DNA from: Channa striata
Taxonomy: Eukaryota > Chordata > Actinopteri > Anabantiformes > Channidae
Length of the DNA: 64,000 nt
Assembly: GCA_033026295.1 (NCBI GenBank)
Contig: CM065169.1
Coordinates: 7,723,462 to 7,787,461 of the forward strand
Reading direction: 5' to 3'
The notes beneath the pieces are model-generated. The model worked only from the letters and a program-made list of their open reading frames with translations, searched no databases and had not been told where the DNA came from. Both the position numbers and the translations under genes were made by a program. Numbering within the stretch: the first letter of the stretch is position 1; the number at the start of each line of letters is the position of its first letter. Positions 35,801-49,400 of the stretch are shown piece after piece.

Positions 35801-38767
35801 TGACATAAACATCAGTATTAGCAAATGAGAACATTATGTAAAAATGGTAACAGGTAAAATGGCCACTTACATAGCGCTTTTATAAGCGCTTTACACATTC
35901 ACCCGTTCACACGCACTTACACGCCAATGGTGGCGGCTGTAATGCAGGGTTCTCACCTGACCCACTGGGAGCAACTTGGGGTTTAGTGTCTTGCCCAAGG
36001 ACACTTCAACACGTAATATGTAGTTAACGGGGGTCAAACCAGTGACCCTGTGGTCCCTGGAAGCCAACTGAGCATTAGCCACCCAAAATGAGCTGAATAA
36101 CGCTGATGTGTCTTCTCAGTATTTTATGTTCCAAAGCAGCTGATCAGAGTCAGCTTCATCAGCTTTAAATAGGTTTACTGTGAGCTAAGGGTTTTTGTGG
36201 TACGGAGAGTTATAAAGAGCAAATCACTCAATTTAAATCCATCTAAAAATATTGTGCATTGTGCAGTGTGAAAAAGCTGAAGTGTAGTCCACAAACTCAC
36301 TGTTCTCCCAACTTTATTTCCTTAATGGCTGTTAAAGTTGAATTTTGAAATGCATTTTTTTCAGCTTTAGCCTTATGGGGATAAAGTTTTTGTTCAGCAT
36401 AATTTGATATCAATCTGATAAGACATATTTTTATTTACTGCACATATCTATGATGATAACCTTGCTCTCCCTTCTCATGTTTATCAGGTTCGCAAAGTGG
36501 TGATGGAAACAATGAAGAACATCCACCCCATTTACAACATCAAGGTATGTTTGCACTGCTACAGACAGAAGCCGGACGTGTTTGTCAGCTTCCTGCTAGA
36601 ACATGACCTCACAGCAGTAAACCAATGATGGCTGAGATATTTGGATTGGCTAAAATCATGCCCAGTGATGATTTCTTCCATCCTTGTTCTTGATCTCCTG
36701 ACTGAAATAAATTTCTCCGGGTTTGAATGCCAAGGTTGGCTCAACCTGGAGCTGAGGGCATGAAAGAGGTTTAAGTGTTTGACCTGCTTTTCTTCATTAT
36801 AGCTGCTCTGATGAAATAATCTATTGCATACACACAATATTTATATAACAGTTTGCTCAAAGGATTTAAGAAAATCGAAAGATACATTTTAGATACTGCT
36901 AAGTTACAGTGTCAAGTGATGTATTGCTAACCAAATTCCGATGGGTCTAACTGTGTTGTGGGAAGTGAAGACATGCAAAAAAACAAAAAAAAAAAATTTT
37001 CTTAAACTGCCCATCGTTAGATGATGGAATACATTTTCTAACTACTTTTATCATGGTCATCTTGGCCAAAATCATATTAAGGCATGAGTAGGAAATGGCA
37101 CTGATTGTAAGTTATAATTGTTGAGGCATTGGAAAGGAATTACTTTAATTGACAACAGGTTTGCCACTGGAATAAATCTGGCTAAATTCCTCCAAATTTT
37201 TGAAAGAGCAAGGCCCGTTGTTGTTTAATTTTTACTGTACAAGAAAATGTCTTGGGTTTAATATTCAAAGATGGATGTGATTTCATTTGATGCTTTTTAG
37301 CTGCAACAAACATCTGATCCACACAGGCGTGTCCTGGGATAGATGGGGATCAAGAGATTGAGTTCAAAAAATAAAAGGATCTCATTGACTACTCTTGTTC
37401 TTAGCATTGGGCTTTACGTGTGAAGACTGTATTTTAAAAAGGATAAATGAACCTAAAAACCAGCGAGCTGAAGAATAAAAACTTTTGGACCTGAAAATGA
37501 AAATCAGTGAAACATACTAATTGGACAGTCCACTGGACAATCTATCAGATCCTAACCCGAGTGAACATGCATTTTAACTGGTGATGGGGATATTAAAGAC
37601 AGTCTCCACCAGAAGGAGGCTATAGTTCAATTTTGGAAAGCATATCATTAGAAATCAATAAATGATGATTTCTAAGATGCGGGTTCGACAAGCAATCTGC
37701 CACCAAATATCGCTTGCTCCCCTGAAATTTGTTGAACATTTGCCACAAGCATTTTTCTTAATCTTCAAGACACTGATGATCAAACGGGAGCTTTCCAAAG
37801 ACCCCGACCTGCGGATGCAGAACTGGGAACGTTTCTTGCCCAATTTCCGCCACAAGAACCTGGCTAAACGCAAGGAACCTAAGAAGAAGAGCGTGAAGAA
37901 GGAATACACTCCTTTCCCTCCTCCGCAGCCAGAGAGCAAGGTCAGGAGAAGTTTGTTTGAAACCATTTTTCTTTTTTGAAGATTTGAGCTAACGATGTAC
38001 ACATGCTCAGACTACACTGTGCTGTATTATTAAAAGCTACAGCAGATTATTTAACGTTCATAATGCGTAAAAGAATCTAATTTAATCTAACAGAACAATC
38101 TGAAGCTCAGTTATATTGCTGTATCATGGATAAAACAAACTTTATTTTCCCACCTATTTCAACTCTTCCTTGTAGGTTGACAAAGAACTGGCCACAGGAG
38201 AATTTTTCCTGCGTGAAAGTGTAAAGAAGAGGAAAAAGATGGAGGAGATTAAGGTAAGCACTAACAAGTCTGCAGTGATTGTTTACATAACTGAAGAGTA
38301 ATGTTCATCGGCCTTCAGGTTAGAATGTGTGCTTGCCATCTTTCTTCATTCACCAGCAAGTAGTCGAGGACTACAAAACTCTAAATGTGTCGTATGAGTG
38401 ATGAACGTGCTCGTCATTTTCCTCAGGTCAAACAAGCAAAAGCACTGAGCAAGAAGCAAGAAGAGCGAAACAAAGCTTTCATTCCTCCGAAAGAGAAGCC
38501 TCTAATAAAGAAGACTACTAAAGGTAGAATTTCAAGAGTGGACATTTATCTGACAATAAAGCAAATAAGCGTGAAACTGTGTGTTGTAACAACTGTTTTG
38601 TCACAGCTCCAGCCGACAGCAAACTGGACATCCAAGCCATCAAGGACAAAGTGAAAAAAGCGAAAACTAAGAAATTGGGGGCGCCACCAGTGAACCCAGC
38701 ACCTTCCAGCAGCAGCAGCACTGCCACAGAGAAAAACAGAAAGAACAAATCTAAAACCAAAGGCTAA
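32847..38767 (+). CDS. krr1: KRR1 small-subunit processome component (KH-domain ribosome biogenesis factor)
   Basis: Ten exons: 32847-32895, 33916-34091, 34244-34378, 34566-34691, 35369-35452, 36488-36544, 37770-37940, 38176-38253, 38427-38523, 38607-38767. They total 1134 nt, 377 aa, against about 381 in human. KRR1 acts in the nucleolus in early 18S rRNA maturation, as part of the 90S pre-ribosome/SSU processome. Conserved blocks are [50 protein letters not shown], and the KH domain in exons 4-6 with GPKG at residues 155-158, then YTPFPPPQPES and NKAFIPPKEKP. The C-terminal exon is Lys-rich with a serine run, typical of nucleolar proteins. The start was chosen because the upstream ATG at 32821 is out of frame. 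An ATTAAA signal lies near 38974. Convergent with glipr1. Confidence 0.96.
35855..36090. repeat. Interspersed teleost repeat in krr1 intron 5
   Basis: TAGCGCTTTTATAAGCGCTT, CACCCGTTCACACGCACTTA and TCTTGCCCAAGGACACTTCA occur in the order typical of a very common fish repeat. A related tail with TCTTGCCCAAGGAGAC is at about 62390-62475. The class is not assigned. Confidence 0.55.
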
Positions 38768-39384
38768 CTGCAGACCACCTTTCGGAATTCGTACCATGTT
38801 ATGTGGTATTAGTTGGACAGAGTTAGGACTGTGCAAGCAGACAGCAACTCAGGATGTCGTTGAACGTTGTCATGCTTGGATCAAATGGACTTCCTGTACA
38901 AATGGTCACGGGTGTTTTTATTGTCCAGATTTTGCATCATTGTTCATATTTTACAAATACATTTTTCATCTTTATTAAATCTTATGTGTGTTCAGAAGGC
39001 AGATTGTGACCCTAAAGGAAAATTCAATTTTTTATCTCCACCTATTTTCATTGTATTTTCAAGTATTTCATTGTGTTCACTAGATGGTCAGTTTACTGCA
39101 GGGTGGGAAGGAGAAAACACTGATTGCACCTTATACCTAGATGAACAATGGTGCAGTACTATAAACACTGTGGCTATATCACAACAATGAATCTTTTGGG
39201 TTAAATGTAAATATAGCTCCTCAAAAATTATAGAAAAACGAATATAGTGTAAACCCTAACATAAAAGTGTTGATTTAAAAAAATGATGTAGCCATATTTT
39301 TGCCATTTATGTACAGCTTGGCTGAGTCTTAGAAGCTGTCCTCGGGCGAAGGTTGCTGAGTAAGTAAATAAAAAAACTGGAGGT
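38768..39384. other. Convergent intergenic region between krr1 and glipr1
   Basis: This 617-bp stretch contains the krr1 3' UTR (ATTAAA near 38974) and, on the other strand, the glipr1 3' UTR. No other gene is seen. Confidence 0.6.
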
Positions 39385-41080
39385 CTACTCGTAGCAGAAG
39401 ACATTGGGGTACTTGTAGTGGACAACATAAGCTGTGATGAAGGTGAAGAAAATGGCAACAGGTCTGACGATCAGAATAGTCACATAGCTTAAGCCAGCAG
39501 GTGATTTGCCGTCCGCTGCGGTTGGGTCCCAGTCTGGGGCCCAGTTGTAGCCTGGAATCAAAACAGTAGTAAATATGAGTGTTTTTCCATATTTGTCCAT
39601 CTTTATACTTTTAAATTCTGCATTCTGGCTTATAAGTGGTGCGACTTACTTCTCAGTGAGTCTCGCTCTTTGCTCCCTGCAGAGACATTAGGACACTTTA
39701 GAGATGGTTTGAGAGCTGTGCTGTTTTGTCTTTTTAATAACATGCATCTAGTAATTTAGGGATAAATCCTTCACCTTCTTTTTGTGAAGTTGTTTTTTTA
39801 AAGGTGGGAGAAGTAAAAAGAAATGCATAGAACTAATTTCTATATTCACTCATGGTCCTAAGCTGTGACATTGTTTTTATTGACTTTTAAGACTAGATTT
39901 AAAGGACACGTAGGATTATTTGCATGACAAGAAATGGGACAGAATACTCACGGCAAAGCTTTTTGTCGCAGGTGTCACCACATCCAGAGCAGGCTTCTCC
40001 TTTAGACCAATACGGGCCCATTCCAACAAAGTTACCCCTACACAAACAACCATCACCCAAGTTTATTTACGTTCTCACGTTGTTCAGTACGTAGGAGGTG
40101 TTTGTGAAGCTTGAAGTCTAAGCGGTTGTGGTGAAAGCTTTCGGCTGTTTGCCACTTCCTTTTCTGTCAAATAGATTTGGATGGAAGCCCAACCATAACA
40201 CGACCACCACACCACAGTAACCAGTTGCAAAATGTTGGGCAGTTCAGTTTGTTTTTCTAATGAATGCTTTTCAAAATCCTGAGCTCATGAAATATTTGTT
40301 TTTGTAGTTGTGTTCCACTTACGCTGTAGCATAGTTACAAACAAATATGACCCCTTCCTTTCCCGTAAACTTCTCGACGCCCTTTGGGCACAGCTGTACA
40401 GCACAGCCGACTTTGTAACTGCTTGCCCACACAACCTGGGAACAACAGAAGAGTTAACGGGCAACTTAGGACCGACGTAAAACAGATGTAGATTTACTAA
40501 CCCACGTGATTATGAGCAGTAAGGGTGCACACACCTGTGTATAGTGGCCACACATGTTTTGGCAAGTGTTCGTTCCGTAGTCGTAGTCTTTTTTTTCATC
40601 CACCCATTTTTTAAAAGCTAATGTCACATTAAATATTGATGGTGGGTGGCCAGTCCATATGTTCTCTCCTACTGAGGGGAAGGTGGGGTGCACGCGGTGC
40701 GCCTCTTTAAGGTAGATGTTGTGTTTAAACACACAGCGCTTCGCCCACGCTCTTGCAGTTATGGCCAAGCCCTCATCCCATGTCTAGAAGAGCAGAAACA
40801 ATATGAAGCAATAAATCACATTTTTAAATTCTGTCATCTTCATTGACCGCATCACAGCAGGCAGACACAAAGATAGAAATAAAAACACATAAGTTCCAGT
40901 TTAGCCTACCATGTACAGCATGTTGCTTGCCGGGGGGTCAACAGATGACCGCGCCTTGTTGTGTTCGTTCACACATTCCTCAATGAACTTTGCATCCGTG
41001 ATATCTGGCAGTGTGACAGAGCTCAGCACTGACTCCAGCATAACGCAGACCCACAGCAAGGTCTCCGCCGTGCCCCTCAT
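39385..41080 (-). CDS. glipr1: GLIPR1-like CAP-superfamily membrane protein
   Basis: Six coding exons on the minus strand: 41080-40910, 40783-40535, 40435-40323, 40037-39952, 39676-39650 and 39551-39385; 813 nt, 270 aa, all in phase (human GLIPR1 is 266 aa). A signal peptide covers about residues 1-21. The CAP domain has NEHNKARSSVDPPASNM, MTWDEGLA, VGENIW, the HYTQ signature (137-140) followed by VVWASSYKVGC, then a Cys-rich hinge (CSGCGDTCDKKLC). A C-terminal hydrophobic helix (about 237-260, interrupted by one Arg) precedes a short tail, so the protein is probably type I membrane-bound. The 27-nt fifth exon adds nine charged residues and keeps frame, so it may be alternative. CAP proteins bind lipids or act extracellularly; the exact role is not known. 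It sits next to krr1, as in mammals. GLIPR1 versus a GLIPR1L-type paralog is not certain. Confidence 0.9.
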
Positions 41081-43440
41081 GCTTCAAAGGATAAAGTGCC
41101 ACGAGCAAAGTCACAGAAGCTTATGAAAAGTTTAGAGGCTTAAGAAATGCATTTCTCAAGCGGTTACAGGAAATCACGAAATGACGGGGAACAGGATGTG
41201 TGCGCTGTTCATGATGGTATCATTGTGACAGTTTAAGGTTGTCACTTCTCCGAAAGATCGTTGCTCAGTCGTGGTGTCTGCATTTTAATGGAGATAGAAA
41301 TGTGATATCATAATGCAGAGTCATGCATGCAAACACTAAAAATGCCAACAATTTAGCTTCACTGAGTTGTGCTGGATGGCTTTACTTCGGCAAAACCATT
41401 GCAACTAGTGACTAAACATTTTTAATTTTTATTGTGAAATTTCTTGTGGAGTCACATGGGGGCAAAGAAAACTGCAGGATTCAGTGATTGCCCACAAAGG
41501 ATTTTCTACTCTTGACGTATGTCAGCGGTGATCCTACTCACAAACTCCTTTGTGATCTCAGAATAATTTGAAGAAAGTTGAAGAGAAGAGTGAAATAGTC
41601 GATCTCCATTGCAAGGTCTAAAAATGGTCTAAAAATAAACCATTAAACCAACAATAAACTAAAATGAACAGTGAAGGCACACGTCTGTGGACAACATGCT
41701 ACTGTGTCAAATAAGTTCATGAAAGCAGGTTTGCACCTGCTTTAGTAAAACGATTCCTGTTGTTTGTGACGCATTTTCATTAAAAAAAAGAAAACTTGTT
41801 TGATTATAAAATTGTAACCCTAGTTTTTGGTGTGGTGGTACACTCCATTCAGAATGTTGATACGGTTTCAGAAAGTTTGACTCCATCATTCGATTTTAGT
41901 CACGCTAGTTCCTTAGTCTTTTTGGAACTTCCTTTTTACAGCATGACACACATACAGTGCAGCAGAAGGTCAAAGGCTGATTTTCATTACATTTCAAATC
42001 CCTTTAAGCACTTTCTTAACGCTCTGCATAGTAGCTCTACAACATTATGGTTGTAACATTTACACAGACCTTGAAACAACACAAACCACACATATCATTG
42101 CAGGAATGATTTGGCACTAAAACTAAATTGGCACTGATTGCCATTGATTTTTTTTTCCAAAATCATCATAATGTATTTGTAGTGGGTTTACTGGGTTATT
42201 GATTTGATCCTCCAACGCACCCTTAGTAGATTTAGTGGTTACGATGGATGGATGAAGCTGCTAAGAATGCTTTCAAAACCTGTTTGTGCCACTGTGTTTC
42301 TGAATAAAACTACGTAGTCAAGTTACCACAACCACAACCTTCCAATTTAGACTTTGATACTGTGAGAGACAACACAGACTGAGTGCCAGGAATAATTTAT
42401 TTTGATTTCCATTTGAGTTAGATGCATTTAAATGCTTAACATCCCAGCACCTTTCTTTATTAAAACAAATTAGGCAGAGAAAACTGATTAGACAGAGTAA
42501 TTCAACACAATATCAGAACTTTTTTTAGCAAATACAGTAGGACTTATTTTTAACTTCATTCACAACAGAGATTATCAAACTTTACCAGCAGATGTCCTCA
42601 GTCACCTCTCCTACATTCAGAACATCTCGAATGGAGAAAATTTCCTTCTCACTTATTTTCTTCTTACACAGCCTTTGCATAAAGTCGTTTATCATCACAG
42701 AGTTCAACGTTTCAAATAATATGTATCTTATTTTTATAAACATGTACACTTACATTATCCTGACACCAGATTCCCTTCATTCTATAGATGCTAAATAGTG
42801 CAAGGTTATTGCTGTTACATAACAGTTAAGTGAACGGAAATGAAGCGTATACAGTAGCATTGTGTCAACTGTGCAAATAACTAATGTAGATCAATTAGTT
42901 TATTTAGCATTTCAAACATAAGTGCTATAATAATTTGTAATAAGTTAATCTATTTTACTGACAGCATAAAACTCATTTAGTATATGCATTTAGATATTTA
43001 GTATCTCATTTCTATAGACATATAGTTTGTGCACGATTTAGTTTAACTCTTGTACAGCATGGATCTTTGATCACTAGCCAGGCCTGAGCATGGAACTCCA
43101 ACGTTATGACTAACCTGTGAGTGCAACATAATTCCTGAAACACACTGCAAAGTGAAGTACGTGGTAGTGGAACAAAGTGGATCACTTTTAATACTAAAGC
43201 TCGCATCTGCATAGAGTAGCTTTAATTAATAAGACCATATTAATCCATTTACATAGTCAAGTGTACAGGATAAGATACTACCCGATGTTAAAGAAATGAA
43301 AAAGGATAGAAGTTGCAAAAGTTATAAGTTAAATTTGACATTTTTCCAAAATATTATTGGCCTATTATTCACCGACAAATATGTTACTTAGCCCAATTAT
43401 CCAAATTCAGAACTCTAAACAATATCTCAGCTTCTTTGGC
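41081..43440. other. Intergenic DNA between glipr1 and cmah
   Basis: It contains the glipr1 promoter side, a diverged copy of the hAT-like repeat (41575-41775) and AT-rich DNA. The cmah 3' UTR lies below 43441. No gene is seen. Confidence 0.55.
41575..41775. repeat. Diverged copy of the repeat seen at 5195-5390
   Basis: Shared strings include CAGTGAAGGCA, GACAACA, TGTCAAATAAGT/TATCAAATAAGT and AAACGATTCCTG in the same order and spacing. The terminal parts are lost. Confidence 0.5.
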
Positions 43441-46400
43441 TCATCTCGTTGTATGTCTGGCTTCGTCCTGCAGAAACTGGTCCCAGTCAGGTTTACAAAG
43501 TGGCAGCTCTGTCTGAAAGTGGTTCCAGAACCTGCATGCCACAAAGACCAATTAGGGTTTAGTATATTTCAAGTAGAGTAGGTGGTCACCACAATAAATA
43601 AAAGCTACAGTAACCATTGTGCTCTTAATATTTTCTGCTGCAAAATATTTAAAATGGAATGAAGCAAAAACATGAAGTGAAACATCACAAAGTTGATTTG
43701 AGCAGCAGAACAGAGCATAGCTGATTGAAAATGGCGGGTGGAGTTTCAGTTTATGTTGGGAACCGAGAGGAGCTGAACTGATCAGAGTGTGAAACGTGAT
43801 CAAAGGTTGAAACTGACAGCAGAAGAGTTCTCAGCCAACAATGAGACTAATGAGTTTAAGCACAAGAACAGATAAATGAGATAATGCACATGTACTTGTG
43901 GTGGTAGATGTCGGGGCTTCGGCTTATGCGGTTCTGGAAGCCGATGTACAGGTCGTCCCAGAGAGTGCCGTGCAGCACCACGTATCTTATCACCCCAATC
44001 CTGTTTTTAATCTGGAAGGATAAAACAGAATGTGATTGATATTTCGCCTGTACATTAGCAGTGTGAACTGACATGTTCAACACAGACTGTACTATACAAA
44101 TTAGTCACTGTCGCCACGCTTAATGATGTGCAATCTTCCATACGTTACAGTAGGTTTGCTCATAAAGCCGACGACACCTGGTTGTTCTCTTGGCAACGGT
44201 TATATGTATATGCAGTCATATACCTTAGACCTGATATCAGCCCTTATCACAGACATCCTGAGCAGTTCAAACAGTTAAACGAGTTCACCACAAAACATCT
44301 ACTTATCTTGTAAAAAAAAATTAAACACTCTGTCATAAAGACTTAACTCCCAATTTACAGCCTGTCCTTGAAAATGTTCAAATCTTAAACTCAACCTTAC
44401 AAAGACAACCATCTACATACAATAAACGTGTCTCCAAACTGCAAAACAAATACATTCTGTTCCAATTACATGTTTTCTATAAACATCTAGTGTGGAAAAA
44501 ACCCTTTAATGTGAGAAACCTCAGAGAAAAAAATGTAAAAAAAATATTCTGTGAGTCGGGATTGTACTAAGTTAATAAGTGAGTGGTTTTGTAATGAATA
44601 ATTGGTTAAGTTAAAAAGTCTGCATGTATTGCTGGATGAGTTTCTTCCTTTCCTAAAACCATTTTAATCATGATTAATTATTGATGTTGATTGATGTCTA
44701 TCCTATGAGTTATTGCTTTTCTAATGACGTTAAAACCAATAATAATGAGAGCAATAGCACAGTAACGTGATGGGAAGTTGGTCCTTTGCTAGGTTTTAAG
44801 AAGAAGAGTCAGGTGTTTTGTTTTATATCAGTTATAAGCTCAATTTGTTGAATTTGGGAAATTGGTTAGTCACCTGGTGTTTTTTAAGTTTTATATGACT
44901 GAGTTAGTGGTTTTAATTCTGTTACTTTAAATTTTATTTGTTAAATATTTACCTGATTTATTGCAATTATTTTTTTTTTACATTTTCTGAGTTGTCATTT
45001 AAGAATCAGCCAGGACTTGCTGTCGCTGTGAACACAATTCTCACAAGGCAGTGCAAGAATAAAGATGACAGCTCCCAGCTGTTACATTACTGACAAGACT
45101 TCTGTGAAGTCTAGGGTATATCGGATTGTTTTTGAATACGTTTGATTTTACTCTCATATTTAACCTTTATATTTTACCACACCAGTATTTGGTGTATAGT
45201 ATAGTGCAATTACACATCTTCTTCATTCTGAGTTTGACACGAGCAGATTTGCACGGGGGGAAAAGCATGGCTAGATATATCCTAATATGTGCAACTGAGC
45301 ACACATGCACCACTTATGGTAGCCATTAATAGATTTATGATAATTAATGATTCTTAAAATCATTGTGAAGCACTTTAAGTCGCCCTGTGCCTCAAAGGTG
45401 CTTCATACACAAACTTGCCTTCTGATCTTTTAGTGCTTAAAATTCTAATTAGTAAGGTTTTTTTAAATGTATGTTGTTTGTGTGCTACAGTGACTCACTT
45501 CTACGTAGGAGTGCTCTCTTTCAGGCCTTTTGGTGGGGAACGACAGATCCAAAAAGTCCACCAAGTAGTTATAACAGTTGCCGAGTGGTTCGAAGTCGTC
45601 GTCTGTCTCAATCATCTTGAAAATACATGTATAGAGATTTTCATTTCATCAAACAAACATCTAATTTGAACATGTTAGCGGAGGAAATAAAGAAAGGTTC
45701 AGCCAATAAGACACACTTTCATTATAAGCTTGTAAGCCAAGGGGAAAGAACGCAACTGCAAAAGCAGTTAGTGAGAACCACGCAAAGCTGGAAGGGAAAG
45801 GAAAGGTGAAAACAAAGAGAAGAACCAGCTTTTAAAATCACTATTAACCAACCTGAGTGACTGCAGAACGTCTGCCGTGATACGAACAAACAAAGCAGCT
45901 GCTTCTAGCCTGTGAGACCCACAACTAAACCCGAGGTGCTACTGTAGCATTGTGCGACTACGTAACTACCTGACTACAGTTTAGAATAATAACATGATCC
46001 GATGACTGAATTGTTTTAGGGTAAAGATATCAGCCCATATTTCATGTCAATTCCCAGACAAATCCCTTGCCTCTGTGTACATGTGTGAAAAGGGTTGTTG
46101 GAAAACCACCCACTAATGCAAAAATTTTTTTACTTGGCTATTAAATATGTATCTGGTTATGACTGGTTGTCTTTAAGTTTTATTTCCACACCCAATTCTA
46201 TTTAGATATTTTTCTAATGCTTTTAACAGACCCAGATGAAGGCTATAGTCAAAAATTCCTGGTCATATAATAACAATGTTGTTGTTGCCGGTGGTTTGCT
46301 CTATTAGTATGTGCCAGCTAATGTCAGACCACATTAATAGACTGCTGCAGTCAGAGAGGTTCACAGAGAGGAAGAGACCAGAGTGTCCACGATAGAGACT

Positions 46401-49400
46401 GTGAAAGAACAGACAGGATCCTCTGTGCCGTGAATATTTACCCGCACTACCAGGTTGTAGTTTCGAAAGCCTGCCCATTTGTAATAAAACGGGATCCAGT
46501 TTTGATGTTTAAATATGTCACTGCTGATGGCACTGTTCAGTTCATCCACGTACAGGTCGAAATCCCAGCTGTCCTTGTAGATTTTTGCACTGGCTGAGGG
46601 ATTGGTGATGGCTTCACTATGTTTGGCAGTGTGGTGAAGAAAATATATGATATGATTAAACTTATACTTGATGTGCAGCTTAATGAATTAAAATAATAAC
46701 AATTTAGATCTTTTTAATTTTTTTCCATTTTGTTCATAATGTTAATACATTAACTATTGAACATTTTGTTAAGAAAGTGTAGTTCCATTGTCACACACCG
46801 CATACACGATATATAATAATAATGATAATTTGAAATTATGCTATCTTGGTTCTTGATTTCAGATAGCAGCAATATCTGCAATATCAGGCACTAACTTAAC
46901 CGGAGTGCGAGACGTGCGTCTTGCCAAAAGTTTATTGGTCGCATCTCTGTTGCCTTCATGTGTTGTTATGGATGGATCAATTCTGCAGGACGAGGTGGCG
47001 CCTATGTCTAGGTGGTATCCAGCAAACGATTTGGGCTACACAGATAATGGGAAACGTTTTGGGGGAAAACCTGGGCTGATTCGGGAGATGGCATACATCC
47101 TTCTTTGGATGGTGCTTGTCTTATCCAGAAATATGGATATTTGTGGGGAGTTTTATCAGACAACCAAAAGTTTGACAATCCAGAATTTTATTAATTATCA
47201 TGTTCCTAGAAGCTCAGGCCAAGGTGGAGGAGTAGCAGCAATCTATCACTCAAGCTTACCAATAAACCCTTGACCTAAACATAGTTATAACTCATTTGAG
47301 AGTCTTACTCTCAAAACTCAAAATATTCTATTTGTTATTGTGTACCGCCCTCCAGTCCCTTATTCCAAATTTTTGACTGAATTCTCAGATTTTCTAGCCG
47401 ACTTAGTGCTTAGTGCAGATAAAGTCGTCATAGTGGGCGAAAAAAAGTTGCAATTCAGTAGGTGCTTATCTTCATCTTTTACTTCAGCATGGGCTGAAGT
47501 AACTGAGATTAGCCTCATTAAGTACTTTTAATGAGCTGTACAACTTCCATGCTTGATACTGTTGCCCCTCTGAACAAGCGATCTCCATGGTATAGCTTGC
47601 AAATTTAAAGGAGGCATCACAAAAAGTAGAAAGGAAATGGCGTTCCACTCATTCACAAGAATTGTGCTTATCCTGGAAAAAGAATTTATACTTATACAAA
47701 TTAGCCTCCTTAAAGCTACAACAGCATATTATTCATCACTAATAGAGGAAAATTAGAACAACCCCGGTTTCTTTTCAGCACTGTAGCCAGGCTGACTAAG
47801 ACCCATATCAACGCTACGAAGCAATGACTTCATGACTTTCTTCACAAATAAAATCATAGCTATTAGAAACAAAATTCACCAGACCCTCCCCACAAATACA
47901 GCAGAATTAGAATCATCAGTAAGGCTTCAGTCCCTGTTGGACTGCTTTTTACCCATAGAACTTGCTGAGTTAACTTCTACGTCATCAAAACCAACAACAT
48001 GTCTTCTAGACCCTATTCCAGTTTGCTGGACTCCTCAAAGATGCTCTACCCTTATTAGACACGTGCATATTACAGATCATTAATCTGTATTTAGAAACAG
48101 GATATGTACCAAAGGCCTATAAGGTAACTGTAATCAAACCTCTACTTAAAAAACCTTGTCTTGATCCAGGGGTTTTGGCCAATTACAGACGAATATCCAA
48201 TCTCCCCTTTATTTCTAAAAAGGTAGTTGCAAAGCAATTATGTGACCACCTGCACAAAAACGACTTGTTTGTAGAATTTCAGTCAGTATTTAGAGTTCAT
48301 CATAGCACAGAAACCGCACTGATTAAAGTCACCAACGATCTCCTTCTGGCTTCAGATAATGGACTCTCTATAGTAGTTCTGCCAGATCTTAGTGCTGCAT
48401 TTGACACCATTGATCACAGAATATTATTACAAAGACTACAACATGTAATTGGGATTTAAAAAACTGCACTAATCTGGTTTAAATCTTATCTATCAGATAG
48501 ATTCCAATTTGTTCATGTTTATGATGAATCTTCCACACACACGAAAGTTAGTTATGGAGTTCCACAAGGCTCTGTCTTAGGACCAACACTCTATATACGT
48601 CTCCTCTAGGTAACATTGTTAGAAAACACTCAACAATACATTTCCATTTATATGCTGATGACACAGTTATATCTTTCTATGAAACTAGATGAAACAAATC
48701 AATATATTAAACTACGAGCATGTCTAAAAGACATAAGGGACTGGATGACTTATAATTTCCTTCTTCTAAACTCAGATAACACTGAAGTTATTGTATTTGG
48801 ACCTAAATATCTCAGAAATATATTGTCCATCCATATTGTTACTTTAGATGACATAACTCTGGTCCCCAGTAGTACTGCAAGGAATCTCTGAGTAATATTT
48901 GTCCAGGATTTGACATTTACCTCACACATAAAACAAATCTCTAGAACAGCCTTCTTCCACCTACGGGACATTGCCAAAATTAGGAGCATCCTGTCTCAAA
49001 GCGATGCTGAAAAACTAGTCCATACATTCGTTGCTTCTAGATTGGACTACTGTAATTCTCTCCCAGTATTTCCAAAAGTAGAATGGGAGGCAGAGCCTTT
49101 AGCTATCAAGCTCCTCTCCTGTCGAACCAGCTCCCAGTCCAGATTCGGAAAGCAGACACCCTCTCTACTTTTAAGACTGGGCTCAAAACCTTCCTCTTTG
49201 ATAAAGCTTTTAGTTGGTTATAGTCATGCTGCTATAGGCTTGGACCGCTGGGGGACTCTGCACTGAACCACTTTCCTCTTCTCTTCATTCTCTCCTCTCA
49301 CCCAGAATTTATATTTCCCCACTGTAGGACATTAACTCTGTGTCTTCTTTGTCCTGTAGTCATCTCTCTCCCCTCTATGTATCTCTCTCTGTCCCTGTCT

